Notes: generated by a model not told the origin, from the letters alone. Positions 1 to 9,700 are shown, counted from the first letter of the stretch. The stretch: 64,000 nucleotides of DNA from JBQQPY01 sp052258065 (GCA_052258065.1 JBQQPY010000002.1:496001-560000), one strand, 5' to 3'. Made by a program: numbers and translations.

Positions 1-1
1 T

Positions 2-1321
2 GCATACTGGCGCGGCGATAGCAAAAACAAAATGCTTCAGCGCATTTACGGTACCGCTTGGGGCGACAAAGCACAACTTAATGCCTATTTGCAACATCTG
101 GAAGAGACAGCGAAGCGCGATCACCGTAAGATCGGCAAGCAGCTTGACCTCTATCATATGCAGGAAGAAGCCCCGGGCATGGTATTCTGGCACAACGATG
201 GCTGGATCCTTTTCCGCGAGCTGGAAGCTTTCGTTCGGATGAAGCTGAAAGCGTATCAGTATCAGGAAGTGAAAGGGCCGCTCATGATGGACCGCGTGCT
301 GTGGGAAAAGACGGGTCACTGGGACAATTACGCCAAGCATATGTTTACTACGTCGTCGGAAAATCGAGAATACTGCATCAAACCGATGAACTGCCCAGGA
401 CACGTTCAGATCTTTAATCAGGGTCTGAAGTCTTACCGCGATCTGCCCCTGCGCATGGCGGAGTTCGGTAGTTGTCACCGCAATGAACCGTCCGGTTCAC
501 TATACGGTTTGATGCGCGGGTGCGGCTTTACCCAAGACGATGCGCATATATTCTGCACCGAAGACCAGGTGTGCGATGAAGTAAACAATTGCATCAAAAT
601 GGTGTATGATATGTACGCTACATTTGGCTTCGAGAAAATTTTGGTCAAACTATCCACCCGTCCGGAAAAACGCATCGGCAGCGATGATGTCTGGGACCAG
701 GCAGAGCAGGCTTTAAGGGACGCGCTAACGAGAAATGGTATTGCCTTTGAATACCAACCGGGTGAAGGGGCTTTTTATGGGCCTAAAATTGAATTTACGC
801 TTCTTGATTACCTAGACCGTACCTGGCAATGTGGTACAGTGCAGCTTGACTTTTCGTTGCCGGTTCGTTTAAACGCCTCATATATAGGAGAAAACAACGA
901 ACGGATGATCCCGGTCATGATTCACCGTGCTATTTTAGGGTCAATGGAACGATTTATAGGCATTCTGACAGAAGAGTATGCAGGCTTCTACCCGACCTGG
1001 CTCGCACCAACGCAGGTTGTCGTAATGAACATTACCAAAAACCAGTCGGAATATGTTTCGAAACTAACGGAAACACTGTCGGCGGCAGGTATTCGGGCAA
1101 AAGCAGACTTGAGAAATAAAAAAATAGGCTTTAAAATCCGAGAGCATACTTTACGTCGAGAGCCTTATATGCTGGTCTGCGGTGATAAGGAGATGGAAGC
1201 AGGTAAAGCTGCGGTGCGTACACGGCGCGGTAAAGACCTAGGCAGCATTAACATTAACGAGATTATTGCAAAACTGCAGCACGAAATCTGCAGTCGTAAT
1301 CTTCATCAACTGGAGGAATAA
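2..1321 (+). CDS. thrS: Threonyl-tRNA synthetase, 3' part (5' end outside window)
   Basis: Charges tRNA-Thr with threonine in the cytoplasm. The open frame runs in from the left edge, starting with residues AYWRGDSKNK before the first internal ATG at 32, so this is a truncation by the window and not a short gene. About 439 C-terminal residues are present of the roughly 640 usual for the family: the end of the editing region, the class II catalytic core and the anticodon-binding domain. Visible marks are the zinc ligands of the active site (Cys in KPMNCPGH, His in DDAHIF, His in MIHRAILGS) and the class II motif 2 stretch FGSCHRNEPSG. It leads directly into infC with three bases between, the usual enterobacterial thrS-infC-rpmI-rplT order. 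The frame is intact in the visible part. Identification is very secure. Confidence 0.97.
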   Translation, partial: AYWRGDSKNKMLQRIYGTAWGDKAQLNAYLQHLEETAKRDHRKIGKQLDLYHMQEEAPGMVFWHNDGWILFRELEAFVRMKLKAYQYQEVKGPLMMDRVLWEKTGHWDNYAKHMFTTSSENREYCIKPMNCPGHVQIFNQGLKSYRDLPLRMAEFGSCHRNEPSGSLYGLMRGCGFTQDDAHIFCTEDQVCDEVNNCIKMVYDMYATFGFEKILVKLSTRPEKRIGSDDVWDQAEQALRDALTRNGIAFEYQPGEGAFYGPKIEFTLLDYLDRTWQCGTVQLDFSLPVRLNASYIGENNERMIPVMIHRAILGSMERFIGILTEEYAGFYPTWLAPTQVVVMNITKNQSEYVSKLTETLSAAGIRAKADLRNKKIGFKIREHTLRREPYMLVCGDKEMEAGKAAVRTRRGKDLGSININEIIAKLQHEICSRNLHQLEE

Positions 1322-1324
1322 AGT

Positions 1325-1866
1325 ATTAAAGGTGGAAAACGAGTTCAACCGGCACGTCCCAATCGTATTAACCAAGAAATCCGTGCCGCAGAGGTTCGTC
1401 TAACGGGCATTGACGGCGAGCAGATTGGCATTCTCAGCCTGAATGAAGCACTTAAAAAATCTGAGGAAGTAGGCCTTGATTTAGTCGAAATCAGCCCGAA
1501 TGCTGAGCCGCCGGTTTGCCGCATCATGGACTATGGAAAGTTTCTCTATGAGAAGAGCAAATCCACCAAAGAACAGAAAAAAAGCAAAAAACTATTCAAG
1601 TTAAAGAAATTAAATTCCGGCCTAGTACCGGTGACAGCGACTATCAAGTAAAACTACGCAACCTAGTTCGCTTTCTCAGAGACGGTGATAAAGCCAAAAT
1701 TAGTCTGCGTTTTCGAGGACGTGAAATGGCGCACCAGCAGATCGGCATCGAAGTGCTTAACCGCGTTCGTGACGATCTGAGTGAACTCGCAGTAGTGGAA
1801 TTTTTCCCCTCTAAAATTGAAGGCCGCCAGATGATTATGGTGCTCGCACCTAAGAAGAAGCAGTAA
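1325..1866 (+). CDS. infC: Translation initiation factor IF-3, AUU start, interrupted by a one-base frameshift in an A tract
   Basis: IF-3 binds the 30S subunit and proofreads start-codon choice. No ATG fits; the frame begins with ATT at 1325, the rare AUU start on which infC autoregulation rests in enterobacteria. The N-domain reads IKGGKRVQPARPNRINQE and the C-domain ends in MVLAPKKKQ. Between them the frame breaks at an A-rich stretch: A7 at 1577-1583, GC, then A6 at 1586-1591. Adding one A restores EQKKKQKTIQVKEIKFRP and gives 180 residues, the same length as the E. coli protein. There is no other lesion, and both domains are well conserved. IF-3 is considered essential, so I infer that slippage on the A tract or an under-called base in the sequence is more likely than true loss. 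Confidence 0.9.
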
Positions 1867-1938
1867 GGGTTAACAAGCAAGGCGTAGCCTTCACCCCTCT
1901 GATTCATATTATTAACAATGCGGAGTAAAAATAAACTC

Positions 1939-2136
1939 ATGCCAAAAATCAAGACAGTACGCGGTGCCGCAAAGCGCTTCAAGAAAACGGCTTCAGGCGG
2001 TTTTAAGCGCAAACATGCCAACCTGCGTCATATTCTGACAAAAAAATCCACTAAGCGTAAGCGTCACCTGCGCCCGAAATCCATGGTTTCCAAAGGAGAT
2101 TCGGGTTTAGTCATGTGTTGCCTGCCGTATGCGTAA
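1939..2136 (+). CDS. rpmI: 50S ribosomal protein L35
   Basis: Small basic protein of the large ribosomal subunit. It encodes 65 residues beginning MPKIKTVRGAAKRFKKT and ending VMCCLPYA, which is the family length. I chose the ATG at 1939 because the family starts with MPKIKT; an in-frame ATG at 1918 would add seven unrelated residues. Lysine and arginine are about a third of the protein. It lies 72 bases after infC and 43 before rplT. In E. coli, L20 represses this gene by binding the mRNA in this area; whether that fold survives here was not tested. Confidence 0.97.
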   Translation: MPKIKTVRGAAKRFKKTASGGFKRKHANLRHILTKKSTKRKRHLRPKSMVSKGDSGLVMCCLPYA

Positions 2137-2179
2137 GCGTCATTTTAACTGGTTCGAATAAGACTTTAGGAGAAAGCAT

Positions 2180-2536
2180 ATGGCTCGCGTAAAACGCGGC
2201 ATGATAGCCCGTGCACGTCACAAAAAAATCTTAAAACAAGCAAAAGGTTACTACGGTGCCCGCTCTCGCGCTTACCGTGTCGCCTTTCAGGCGGTTATCA
2301 AAGCAGGTCAGTACGCTTACCGCGATCGGCGTCAGAAGAAACGCCAGTTCCGTCAGCTCTGGATTGCCCGTATCAACGCCGCAGCCCGTCAGAACGGCAT
2401 TTCCTATAGCCAGTTTATCAATGGCTTGAAACAAGCCTCCATTGAAATCGACCGTAAAATCCTGGCGGATATTGCCGTATTCGATAAGACAGCTTTCACA
2501 GCTCTGGCCCATAAAGCGAAAGGCATCCTGGCATAA
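2180..2536 (+). CDS. rplT: 50S ribosomal protein L20
   Basis: Large-subunit protein needed early in 50S assembly and, in E. coli, the repressor of the rpmI-rplT mRNA. It has 118 residues, the usual length, from MARVKRGMIARARHKK to AHKAKGILA, with the very basic N-terminal arm and no lesion. The start has a clear ribosome-binding site (AGGAGAAAG just before the ATG). It ends the first gene block; in relatives pheM and pheS follow almost at once, whereas here 2.3 kb of decayed mobile DNA separates it from pheS. A T7 run lies just downstream at about 2560, but I see only a weak hairpin before it. Confidence 0.97.
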   Translation: MARVKRGMIARARHKKILKQAKGYYGARSRAYRVAFQAVIKAGQYAYRDRRQKKRQFRQLWIARINAAARQNGISYSQFINGLKQASIEIDRKILADIAVFDKTAFTALAHKAKGILA

Positions 2537-3075
2537 GAGGTTGAAAAGCCGGTCTTCCTTTTTTTGCCTAAAGGTGGGACAGCGCCAAAATAGGCATTTT
2601 CACATTAATAAACTAATCCTATCGTGATTCTTCACCTAAATTAGGCATAAATATAAAAATCCGCGAGAAATTAAAAACAAATAAAATCAATTAGTTAGAT
2701 GATCTAGACTGGCTGTTTATAATTAAACCTTAATATGCATTTTGCTCAGCTTCGCTGAGCTCGCCGCATGGCCGTAACTGCTTTTAATACCGCAACTAAG
2801 AAGCGCGGTATAGCGCCTTCAAAGTATCGCGTTACTTAAATAGATACTCAAATTCAGCCAGGTAAGAGGAGCATGCCTGCTGCGTATTGCACGGTAAATT
2901 TCCATTACCGCGTTTTTAGATTCTCCAGAAGAGTGTTCATCTATTTAAAGGTATTGATTTCCAGAATAGCCCAAGCCTGGCCGATTAATATGCGTAATCA
3001 GCTGATTTATTTATTGTTTTTTATTTTTTAGTGAGATGAAAAAAGAAAGTCAGGTACGAGGTGACGGATGCAAGC

Positions 3076-3120
3076 ATGAGTGCTTGCTATTTTCCGTTTC
3101 TTTTTTACTGTACCGCCTGT
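3076..3120 (+). pseudogene. pheM: pheM leader-peptide remnant (phe attenuator), frameshifted
   Basis: In enterobacteria a 14-residue Phe-rich leader peptide ([14 protein letters not shown] in E. coli) controls pheST by attenuation. Here the DNA from ATG 3076 reads ATGAGTGCT, then an extra T, then GCTATTTTCCGTTTC followed by a T6 run, ACTG and TACCGCC. That gives M-S-A, shift, A-I-F-R-F-F-F, the leader signature with one inserted base and probably one T lost from the run. No stop codon follows at the expected place. It now lies about 1.75 kb upstream of pheS with IS debris between, so it can hardly still attenuate that gene. Identification rests on the short AIFRFFF match plus position between rplT and pheS. 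Confidence 0.6.
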
Positions 3121-4079
3121 TTCGTGATATTTTCGCGTAAGTCAAAAACGAAAATGGTACTACAGCCTCCTCCTGGAGCGGAGACCGTTTTATTATGAGT
3201 CAGCGGTAACCGCTTGGGTTACTGTACAGGAACCAGACAGAACTCTCGCTTATTTTTACGCTTAAGCTATCTACCCATAATTCCGTATTAGACTGTTTTG
3301 TGAACTCAGAAAGCAAGAACTTGAATCTTAAATATTTCATCATATTTTGTGTTCGTTTTTTACTGAGGGTTAGGATGCCTACGTTAAGCTATAATGCTTC
3401 TGCTTTTAAAAAAGTAATAATGACGATTTGATTACTGTATTGCTTACATTAAGCAGCCGATCTTAAGCTACACTAAAAATAGAAAATTTTCTGGCAGATG
3501 AATAGTCTTCTAAAAAACACAAAAAGCGTCATGATGGAAATTTATCATGCAATTCATGACCAATATACGCCTCGTTATCAAGTATCTTAATACGCAAAAA
3601 GTAGCGGTTGCAGCATTTGTGGTTAGAGCTGAAAAATTCTCCAAAATGAAGCAATCGGAAAGTAAATTATTACCCTCACGTCGGAAGAAATAACTTCATT
3701 GAAAGCGTTGGCCAAGGGAAAGCAAGCTGCATAGAAAATTATAAATCTATCATTCCGCACTTGTTATAAAAATACGAAATTAGTGAAAATTAAAAAAGTC
3801 AATTAGTTATAGGAAATCGAGGCTGATTATAATTACTTAGCTTATTATCGTTAATTAATTATTATTACACAGCTTTATGCCGCAACCCTTAAGCTAAGAA
3901 AAATAAACTCAAAAACACGAAGGACGCATGAGATTTAAGATCTTAGACTCTCAGTTCATAAAAAGTATAACTATCTGTATCTTTATAAGTAAAGAATGTA
4001 TTTATGTTTTTTGCTTTTTTATAAAAGGAAAAAATTAGATGCGTAATCACCAGTGAATGCATAGGTTATCTTGCAGTAG

Positions 4080-4630
4080 ACATCAATTAAACGTATAAAG
4101 TAACAAAGCAAAAAGCAACTGAGTCACGAGGCGTTAGCTGATATTTTATAAAAAATGCCAGAAAGATCGATCAGATCAAGCATTGTTTTTTCGAAGAAAA
4201 GCTTGAGGCAGTCTTGATCCGTAAACCCAACAAACGCAGGCATAGCTGCATTATGGATAACGATATCGAAGCACATTTCATTCTGCTAATCTGCGCAGTA
4301 GGCCGAAGAATCGGCGATAGTAGACTTTACAACTTCAATAAAATAACCTGTGACCCAATTGATCTTGCGGGTATCTATTTGTAGAATCTCCGCTAACGCC
4401 TCGTGACTCGGTCGCTTTACGCGTCTAATCAATGTATCGCAATTCCAAAAAAATCAATGCATTCACAACTTTCTGTGCAGCATGCGCACATCCTTGCTGA
4501 GAAACGCTTCTAGTTGCATTGTTACGTGAGGCTAATAATATATTCTTCCATTGCTCCATTTTGGGGATTTCTTTCACTCTACCCACGAAGATTATAACCG
4601 CTACTTTTACGTGTTAAGACACCAGCCGAA
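4080..4630. mobile_element. Two abutting inverted fragments of IS630-B
   Basis: The stretch 4080-4300 reads on plus like the IS630-B helix-turn-helix and linker (ESRGVS-ADIL, then a KAVLIRKPNKRRHS-like linker). From 4300 to 4630 the same kind of sequence appears on minus (RVKRPS-EALAEILQIDTRKINWVTG in pieces). Both are full of stops. The pattern suggests two copies joined head to head or an inversion within one. Confidence 0.55.
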
Positions 4631-4749
4631 TTTGAGTATTGATTTAATAGACGTTATGGCTTAAGAGCACTGATGCTACGTTTCTTAGTGTCTGCATTCA
4701 AATCACCCACAATACCATGAGAATGGCTAAGCAAATACGTAATCATGTA

Positions 4750-4850
4750 ATTATAAGTAATCTTGGTTGGTTATAACTCATTAATTTTATTTTTTAATTT
4801 TTACTGATTTTTGTATTTATTTCTAATTTAGGTGGGAAATGACGGAGCCA
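4750..4850 (+). repeat. AT-rich terminal module, D type, ending GGCGGAATGACGG-like
   Basis: It reads as GTTGGTTATAA, CATTAATTTTATTTTTT, a T-rich spacer, then CTAATTTAGG and GGAAATGACGG. The same wording recurs near 20000-20100 and 50340-50450, and in part near 47600-47660. In the last case it lies just beyond the start of an IS1595 transposase, so it may be an IS terminus. Here it ends beside the pheS ribosome-binding site. Confidence 0.5.
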
Positions 4851-4872
4851 TGCCACATAAAAGAGGAAAATA

Positions 4873-5856
4873 ATGCAACATCTCGCAGAGCTGATTATGC
4901 AGCTCAAAGCAGCCATCGAACAGTCTCAAGATATAAACGCGTTAGAGTCATTGCGCGTCGCATATTTAGGGAAAAAAGGGTATTTTACCCAGCAAATCAC
5001 AGCACTGAGGAATCTAGCGCCGGACGCGAGGCCCGCGGCGGGTGCGGCAATTAACCGGATTAAACAGGACATGCAGCGGGCGCTAGCCGAACGCAAGATG
5101 ACGCTGGAGCAGTCAGCGCTAGAAGCGCGGCTGGCGGCCGAGATATTAGATGTTTCTCTGCCGGGCCGGCGCGTAGAACATGGCGGTCTGCATCCGGTAT
5201 CACGCACTATCGCGCGCATTGAGCATTTTTTCGGTGAGCTGGGGTTTTCAGTAGCTATCGGTCCTGAAATCGAAGATGACTACCATAATTTCGACGCTTT
5301 AAATATTCCTGCAGATCATCCCGCGCGCACCACTCACGATACGTTCTGGTTTGACACAACGAGATTATTGCGCACCCAGACCTCCGGCGTACAAATCCGC
5401 ATCATGAAAGCGCAACCGCCGCCGCTCCGCATTATCGCTTCGGGGCGTGTGTACCGTAACGATTATGACCAAATTCATACACCGATGTTTCATCAGATGG
5501 AAGGGCTAATGATCGACACAGATATTAGTTTCACTAACCTGAAGAGCACGCTGCATGATTTTCTCCGTAATTTCTTTGAAGAAGAGTTGCAGGTGCGTTT
5601 CCGCCCGTCCTATTTTCCGTTTACCGAGCCCTCTGCCGAAGTGGATGTGATGGGGGAAAACGGCCGCTGGCTAGAAGTACTAGGCTGCGGCATGACTCAT
5701 CCGAATGTGCTACACAACGTCGGCATTAATCCGGAAATCTATTCCGGCTTCGCCTTCGGCATGGGCATAGAGCGGTTGACAATGCTACGTTACGGTGTCA
5801 CCGATTTGCGCGCATTTTTCGAAAACGATCTGCGTTTTCTTAAACAATTTAAATAA
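4873..5856 (+). CDS. pheS: Phenylalanyl-tRNA synthetase alpha subunit
   Basis: Catalytic subunit of the alpha2-beta2 PheRS that charges tRNA-Phe. It has 327 residues, the same length as E. coli PheS. The N-terminal coiled coil (about 1-90) is followed by the class II core with VYRNDYDQIHTPMFHQMEG (motif 2), EPSAEVDVMG and the motif 3 stretch GFAFGMGIERLTMLRYG. The start at 4873 follows an AGAGGAAAA ribosome-binding site; an overlapping frame from 4839 is a shadow. pheT begins 15 bases downstream, so the two form one transcript. The natural attenuator leader has been separated from it, so its control has probably changed. Confidence 0.98.
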   Translation: MQHLAELIMQLKAAIEQSQDINALESLRVAYLGKKGYFTQQITALRNLAPDARPAAGAAINRIKQDMQRALAERKMTLEQSALEARLAAEILDVSLPGRRVEHGGLHPVSRTIARIEHFFGELGFSVAIGPEIEDDYHNFDALNIPADHPARTTHDTFWFDTTRLLRTQTSGVQIRIMKAQPPPLRIIASGRVYRNDYDQIHTPMFHQMEGLMIDTDISFTNLKSTLHDFLRNFFEEELQVRFRPSYFPFTEPSAEVDVMGENGRWLEVLGCGMTHPNVLHNVGINPEIYSGFAFGMGIERLTMLRYGVTDLRAFFENDLRFLKQFK

Positions 5857-5871
5857 AAGCGGGATGAATAC

Positions 5872-8259
5872 ATGAAATTCAGTGAACTTTGGCTGCGTGA
5901 ATGGGTCAGTCTGGCCATCGACAGCGCCGCGCTGGCGGAGCAAATTACCATGGCCGGACTGCAAGTAGACGGTATAGAACCAGTCGCTGGCCGTTTTACC
6001 GGCGTGGTGGTTGGCCATGTAGTAGAATGCAGGCCACATCCTAATGCTGATAAATTGCGGGTCACTAAGGTAGATATTAAGGGCGAGCGATGGCTCGATA
6101 TTGTCTGCGGCGCTCCCAACTGTCGCGCCGGTCTGCGGGTAGCGGTAGCCACAATAGGCGCTCTGCTGCCAGAAGATCTTGAAATTAAAGGCGAAAAATT
6201 ATATGGCACGCTGTCGGAGGGCATATTGTGTTCCTTTTCCGAATTAGGCATTGCGACCGCCCATGACGGTATTATCGAACTTCCTGTCGATGCACCTATC
6301 GGCCAAGATATCCGAAACTATCTGCAGCTTGACGATAATACTATCAACATCAGCGTTACGCCGAACCGAGCTGACTGTCTAGGGTTGCTGGGAATTGCCC
6401 GCGATGTCGCGGTGTGGAATCGTATGCCGCTCGTGCAGCCGGTCATCGAGACGGTAGCGCCGGTTATCGGCGATACGTTGTCTATTCGCGTTGACGCGGC
6501 CGATGCCTGCCCGTGCTATTTAGGCCGTGTAGTAAGAAATATCGACGTCAGTGCCCCCACGCCACTGTGGATGAAGGAAAAACTACGGCGCAGCGGCTTG
6601 CGTTCGGTAGACGCTCTGATGGATATCACCAACTACGTTCTGTTAGAACTAGGACAGCCGATACACGCCTTCGACTATAATCGCATCGAGGGCGGCATCA
6701 TAGTGCGTTATGCGGAGCAGGATGAGGCGCTGACCTTGCTCAACGGTAGCGATGTCACGCTCTCGCCCGACACTCTGGTGATTGCCGACCACAGCAAAGC
6801 GCTGGCGATAGCAGGAATCTTTGGCGGCGCCAGCTCCGGGATTAGCGCGACGACTTGCGACGTGGTGCTGGAATGTGCCTTTTTCCACCCATCGGCTATT
6901 ACCGGCCGTGCCCGCCGTTATGGGCTGCACACAGATGCGTCACACCGCTATGAGCGGGGCGTAGATCCGGCGCTGCAACCGCGCGCCATGGAGCGGGCTA
7001 CGATGCTTTTGGTATCAATCTGCGGCGGTCAGCCGGGGCCGGTTATCGATGTGACCTCCTCGGTTACGCTGGAGCAACATGCCAATATTCTACTACGCCG
7101 GAAAATGCTAGACCGGCTGATAGGCCATGTTATCCCGGATGAGATCGTTAGCGATATCCTCACTCGTCTTGGCTGCCAGGTGATCCGTACGGAGGAGGAC
7201 TGGCAAGTCTTAGGACCAAGCTGGCGTTTTGATATCGCTATCGAAGAAGATTTTATTGAGGAAGTCGCGCGCGTATACGGTTATGATGCTATTCCGGCTG
7301 TCCCGGTGCGTGCCGATCTCGTGATGCCGCTTCATCGTGAAGCATTACTGCCGCTGTCGCGCGTGAAAACGCTGTTAGTAGATTCTGGTTATCAGGAAGC
7401 CATTACCTATAGCTTTGTAGATCCTAGAAACCAAGCGCTGCTCCATCCTCATCAGGCACCGTTGGTACTGCCGAATCCGATTTCTCAGGATATGTCCGTC
7501 ATGCGTTTGTCTTTATGGACCGGCCTTCTCAACGCGGTGGTCTATAATCAGAATCATCAGCAGCAGCGAATTCGCCTATTTGAAACCGGATTGCGATTTG
7601 TTCCTGACAATGAAGCTGACCTAGGCATTCGTCAGGATCTTATGCTAGCTGGGGTTATTACCGGTCCAGTCTTCGCTCAACATTGGGATCAGGCACCCCA
7701 GCCGGTGGATTTTTACGATGCCAAGGGCGATATTGAGGCAATACTTGAACTTTCCGGTAAATTAAACGATATTGAGTTTAGAGCACAAAGACATCCTGCT
7801 CTACATCCGGGTCAGAGTGCCGCAATTTACCTTAAGAATGAAGCTATTGGATTTATTGGTGTTATTCATCCCGAACTTGAAACGAAACTGAATTTAAATG
7901 GCTGTACGCTTTTGTTTGAACTTCTCTGGGAGAGGGTTGCCGAGCGTAAAGTGCCTAAAGCAAATGATATTTCCCGCTTTCCCTCTAATCGTCGCGATAT
8001 TGCCGTAGTCGTGGCTGATAACGTCGCCGCAACAGATGTTATCTTAGAATGTAAGAAAGTTGGCGAAAATCAGTTAGTTGGCGTAAACTTGTTTGACGTG
8101 TACCGGGGTTTTGGCGTAGCGGAAGGTTTTAAGAGTCTGGCTATCAGCCTAATCTTACAGGATAGTACTCGTACACTAGAAGAAGAGGAGATTGCCGCAA
8201 CTGTTGCGAGATGCGTAGCAGCACTAAAGCAGCGATTCCAAGCATCCTTGAGGGATTGA
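5872..8259 (+). CDS. pheT: Phenylalanyl-tRNA synthetase beta subunit
   Basis: Partner of PheS; carries the tRNA-binding and editing domains. It has 795 residues, the same length as E. coli PheT, with no interruption. Domains in order: EMAP/OB-like tRNA-binding domain (about 40-150, with HPNADKLRVTKVD), B3/B4 editing region (about 210-400, DASHRYERGVDPAL), B5 domain (about 400-475), the catalytically inactive synthetase-like fold, and the C-terminal anticodon-binding fold (about 700-795, RFPSNRRDIAVVV). It is the longest intact gene in the window. ihfA follows after four bases, the standard enterobacterial neighbour. Confidence 0.98.
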   Translation: MKFSELWLREWVSLAIDSAALAEQITMAGLQVDGIEPVAGRFTGVVVGHVVECRPHPNADKLRVTKVDIKGERWLDIVCGAPNCRAGLRVAVATIGALLPEDLEIKGEKLYGTLSEGILCSFSELGIATAHDGIIELPVDAPIGQDIRNYLQLDDNTINISVTPNRADCLGLLGIARDVAVWNRMPLVQPVIETVAPVIGDTLSIRVDAADACPCYLGRVVRNIDVSAPTPLWMKEKLRRSGLRSVDALMDITNYVLLELGQPIHAFDYNRIEGGIIVRYAEQDEALTLLNGSDVTLSPDTLVIADHSKALAIAGIFGGASSGISATTCDVVLECAFFHPSAITGRARRYGLHTDASHRYERGVDPALQPRAMERATMLLVSICGGQPGPVIDVTSSVTLEQHANILLRRKMLDRLIGHVIPDEIVSDILTRLGCQVIRTEEDWQVLGPSWRFDIAIEEDFIEEVARVYGYDAIPAVPVRADLVMPLHREALLPLSRVKTLLVDSGYQEAITYSFVDPRNQALLHPHQAPLVLPNPISQDMSVMRLSLWTGLLNAVVYNQNHQQQRIRLFETGLRFVPDNEADLGIRQDLMLAGVITGPVFAQHWDQAPQPVDFYDAKGDIEAILELSGKLNDIEFRAQRHPALHPGQSAAIYLKNEAIGFIGVIHPELETKLNLNGCTLLFELLWERVAERKVPKANDISRFPSNRRDIAVVVADNVAATDVILECKKVGENQLVGVNLFDVYRGFGVAEGFKSLAISLILQDSTRTLEEEEIAATVARCVAALKQRFQASLRD

Positions 8260-8263
8260 ACGT

Positions 8264-8559
8264 ATGACGCTTACTAAAGCTGCAATGTCAGAATACCTAT
8301 TTAAAAAACTCGGGCTGAGCAAACAAGATGCCAAAGAAATAGTGGAGCTTTTTTTAAAGAAGTGCGCCAGGCATTGGGAAATGGCGAGCAGGTAAAATTA
8401 TCAGGCTTCGGTAATTTTGATTTGCGAGACAAGAATCATAGGCCAGGACGCAACCCAAAAACAGGCGAAGATACTCCCATTGCCGCCCGTCGGGTAGTGA
8501 CGTTTCGTCCGGGGCAGAAATTGAAAATCCGTGTCGAGAATGCCTCGCCGAAAGCGTGA
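8264..8559 (+). CDS. ihfA: Integration host factor alpha subunit, one-base frameshift in a T tract
   Basis: IHF-alpha pairs with IHF-beta to bend DNA at specific sites. The frame opens MTLTKAAMSEYLFKKLGLSKQDAKEIVELF, and the second part reads VRQALGNGEQVKLSGFGNFDLRDK through the beta-arm segment GRNPKTGED to ENASPKA. They are out of register at a T7 run (8349-8355). One more T gives CTT TTT TTT AAA and restores VELFFKEVRQAL, for a total of 98 residues against 99 in E. coli. The downstream part alone (from ATG 8362) would lack the N-terminal dimerisation helices. A clean terminator follows, which argues that the gene unit is otherwise preserved. Confidence 0.88.
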
Positions 8560-8561
8560 AT

Positions 8562-8585
8562 CCGTCGCTTACGCGACGGCTTTTT
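8562..8585 (+). terminator. Rho-independent terminator after ihfA
   Basis: A perfect seven-base stem CCGTCGC / GCGACGG with loop TTAC is followed by C and a T5 run. It starts three bases after the ihfA stop codon and ends the pheS-pheT-ihfA transcript. Confidence 0.85.
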
Positions 8586-8649
8586 GCTACACTGCAGCGG
8601 CTTGCGGCGGCTGAAATGGTCTTAGCCTTAGAGCCAAAACACCTTAACT

Positions 8650-9230
8650 TTTTAGGTCTAGCTAAAACGGCTAGAGCAACTCTCATCAGCTTGAGCGATT
8701 GCATTTCATAACGAAGCAACAATGCTTGCTACAGCTTTTCTGGGCAGTGATTTCAGATTGGGAAACACCATCTGGATTGGATTTAAAGCCGGTGAATAAA
8801 GCAGAAGATAAAGAAAAATTGCATTTTTAAGCTCAATAGCTTCTCGTACATTATAAAATTTTATTATTAGACAAGTTATTTATTATCGTAATAATACTAG
8901 ATAAAAGTGCAGAAGCAATCGCCCGTTCTGCATAAACAAGAACAGAAAGGATGTTTATTTATTACTCTATCGAGTAATATATTTTGCACCTAATTTAGAT
9001 AGAAGCATGCCAGCAGTGAGTGTCGTGACTTCACCGTGAGCACGTAGAACATGATCTTAATATCGTTCACTTCGTTTGCTGCGGCCTTTTGACTTACTCA
9101 TATTTTTCGTTGCTGTCGTTTCCTTGATCGAAATAAGCTTCTCTAGTAAAAATGTAATGTTTTTAGACCATAATTTTCGCGCATGAACTACTATAGATGT
9201 TGAGATAGTCCGGGATCAATATAATGCGGT
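8650..9230 (-). mobile_element. IS630-A transposase remnant, truncated
   Basis: On the minus strand the text matches the C-terminal two thirds of the IS630-A transposase: the DLNPI-MAFPKLKS-L-KA region near 8700-8790, then the N-terminal-ward part ending near the AC-TCATGCG wording at about 9185. Many stops and small gaps. The right-hand terminal repeat is not recognisable, so the copy is truncated. Confidence 0.6.
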
Positions 9231-9289
9231 GTGCCTAAAGACATTATATTGAGATATTCTTAAAATATATCAGCAAGCAGTAGTTACAA

Positions 9290-9700
9290 GGACTACTGCC
9301 CAAAGCTCTCTAGCAGCTTGCTGTAGATTAGCTCACTTAAATGCGCCTCAGCATCACTATCCACAATACTGTCATACACCCGCTTTTTCGGTTTACGGCT
9401 CTGCACTATCTCACGCTCTTTTTCAATAAAACAATTCTTTTTCCGATCAATCTTGCGAACGCCTATTTATAAAATCTCGGCTAATGCCGCGCCACTCGGT
9501 CCAGATTCAATTGATGCATTCAATTTAATAAAATCGATGTATGCATAACTTTCTTTAGGGGCTTTCACCTTTTCTAACCAATGCTTACATTTCCGTTCTT
9601 TCTTCCGACGTAAGGGTAATAATGTATTTTCTATTCCTCCATTCTTAGGGATTTCTTCAGCTCTGGTCACAAATATTGCAAGCACCACTTTTACGTATTA
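9290..9700 (-). mobile_element. IS630-B transposase N-terminal fragment
   Basis: A minus-strand frame (9688-9467) reads VLAIFVTRAEEIPKNGG, LLPLRRKKERKCKHWLEK, SGPSGAALAEIL, then after a stop IGVRKIDRKK and RKPKKRVYDSIVDSDAEAHL. The order (basic N-terminus, helix-turn-helix, linker with RKPKKRVYD) matches IS630 transposases whose middle and C-terminal parts survive at 37.3-38.3 kb. It ends with a stop after LLESFGQ, so it is a fragment. Confidence 0.6.

Larger units (their letters stand above)
2537..4872. other. Long non-coding gap between rplT and pheS, packed with IS fragments
   Basis: No reading frame of any length matches a gene. In order I see: an IS1595-like 3' fragment (about 2770-2960), an AT-rich module (about 2985-3060), the pheM remnant (3076-3120), an IS630-B N-terminal fragment on the plus strand (about 3590-3800), a second AT-rich module (about 3925-4060), IS630-B internal sequence on plus (about 4080-4300) abutting IS630-B on minus (about 4300-4630), and a last AT-rich module (about 4750-4850) ending 20 bases before the pheS ribosome-binding site. 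The boundaries come from recurrence of the same wording elsewhere in the window and are approximate. Confidence 0.7.

Noticed and set aside
1644..2021. 125-residue minus-strand frame over infC and rpmI
   Set aside because: Shadow of two well-identified plus-strand genes; composition is that of a reverse-strand artefact.
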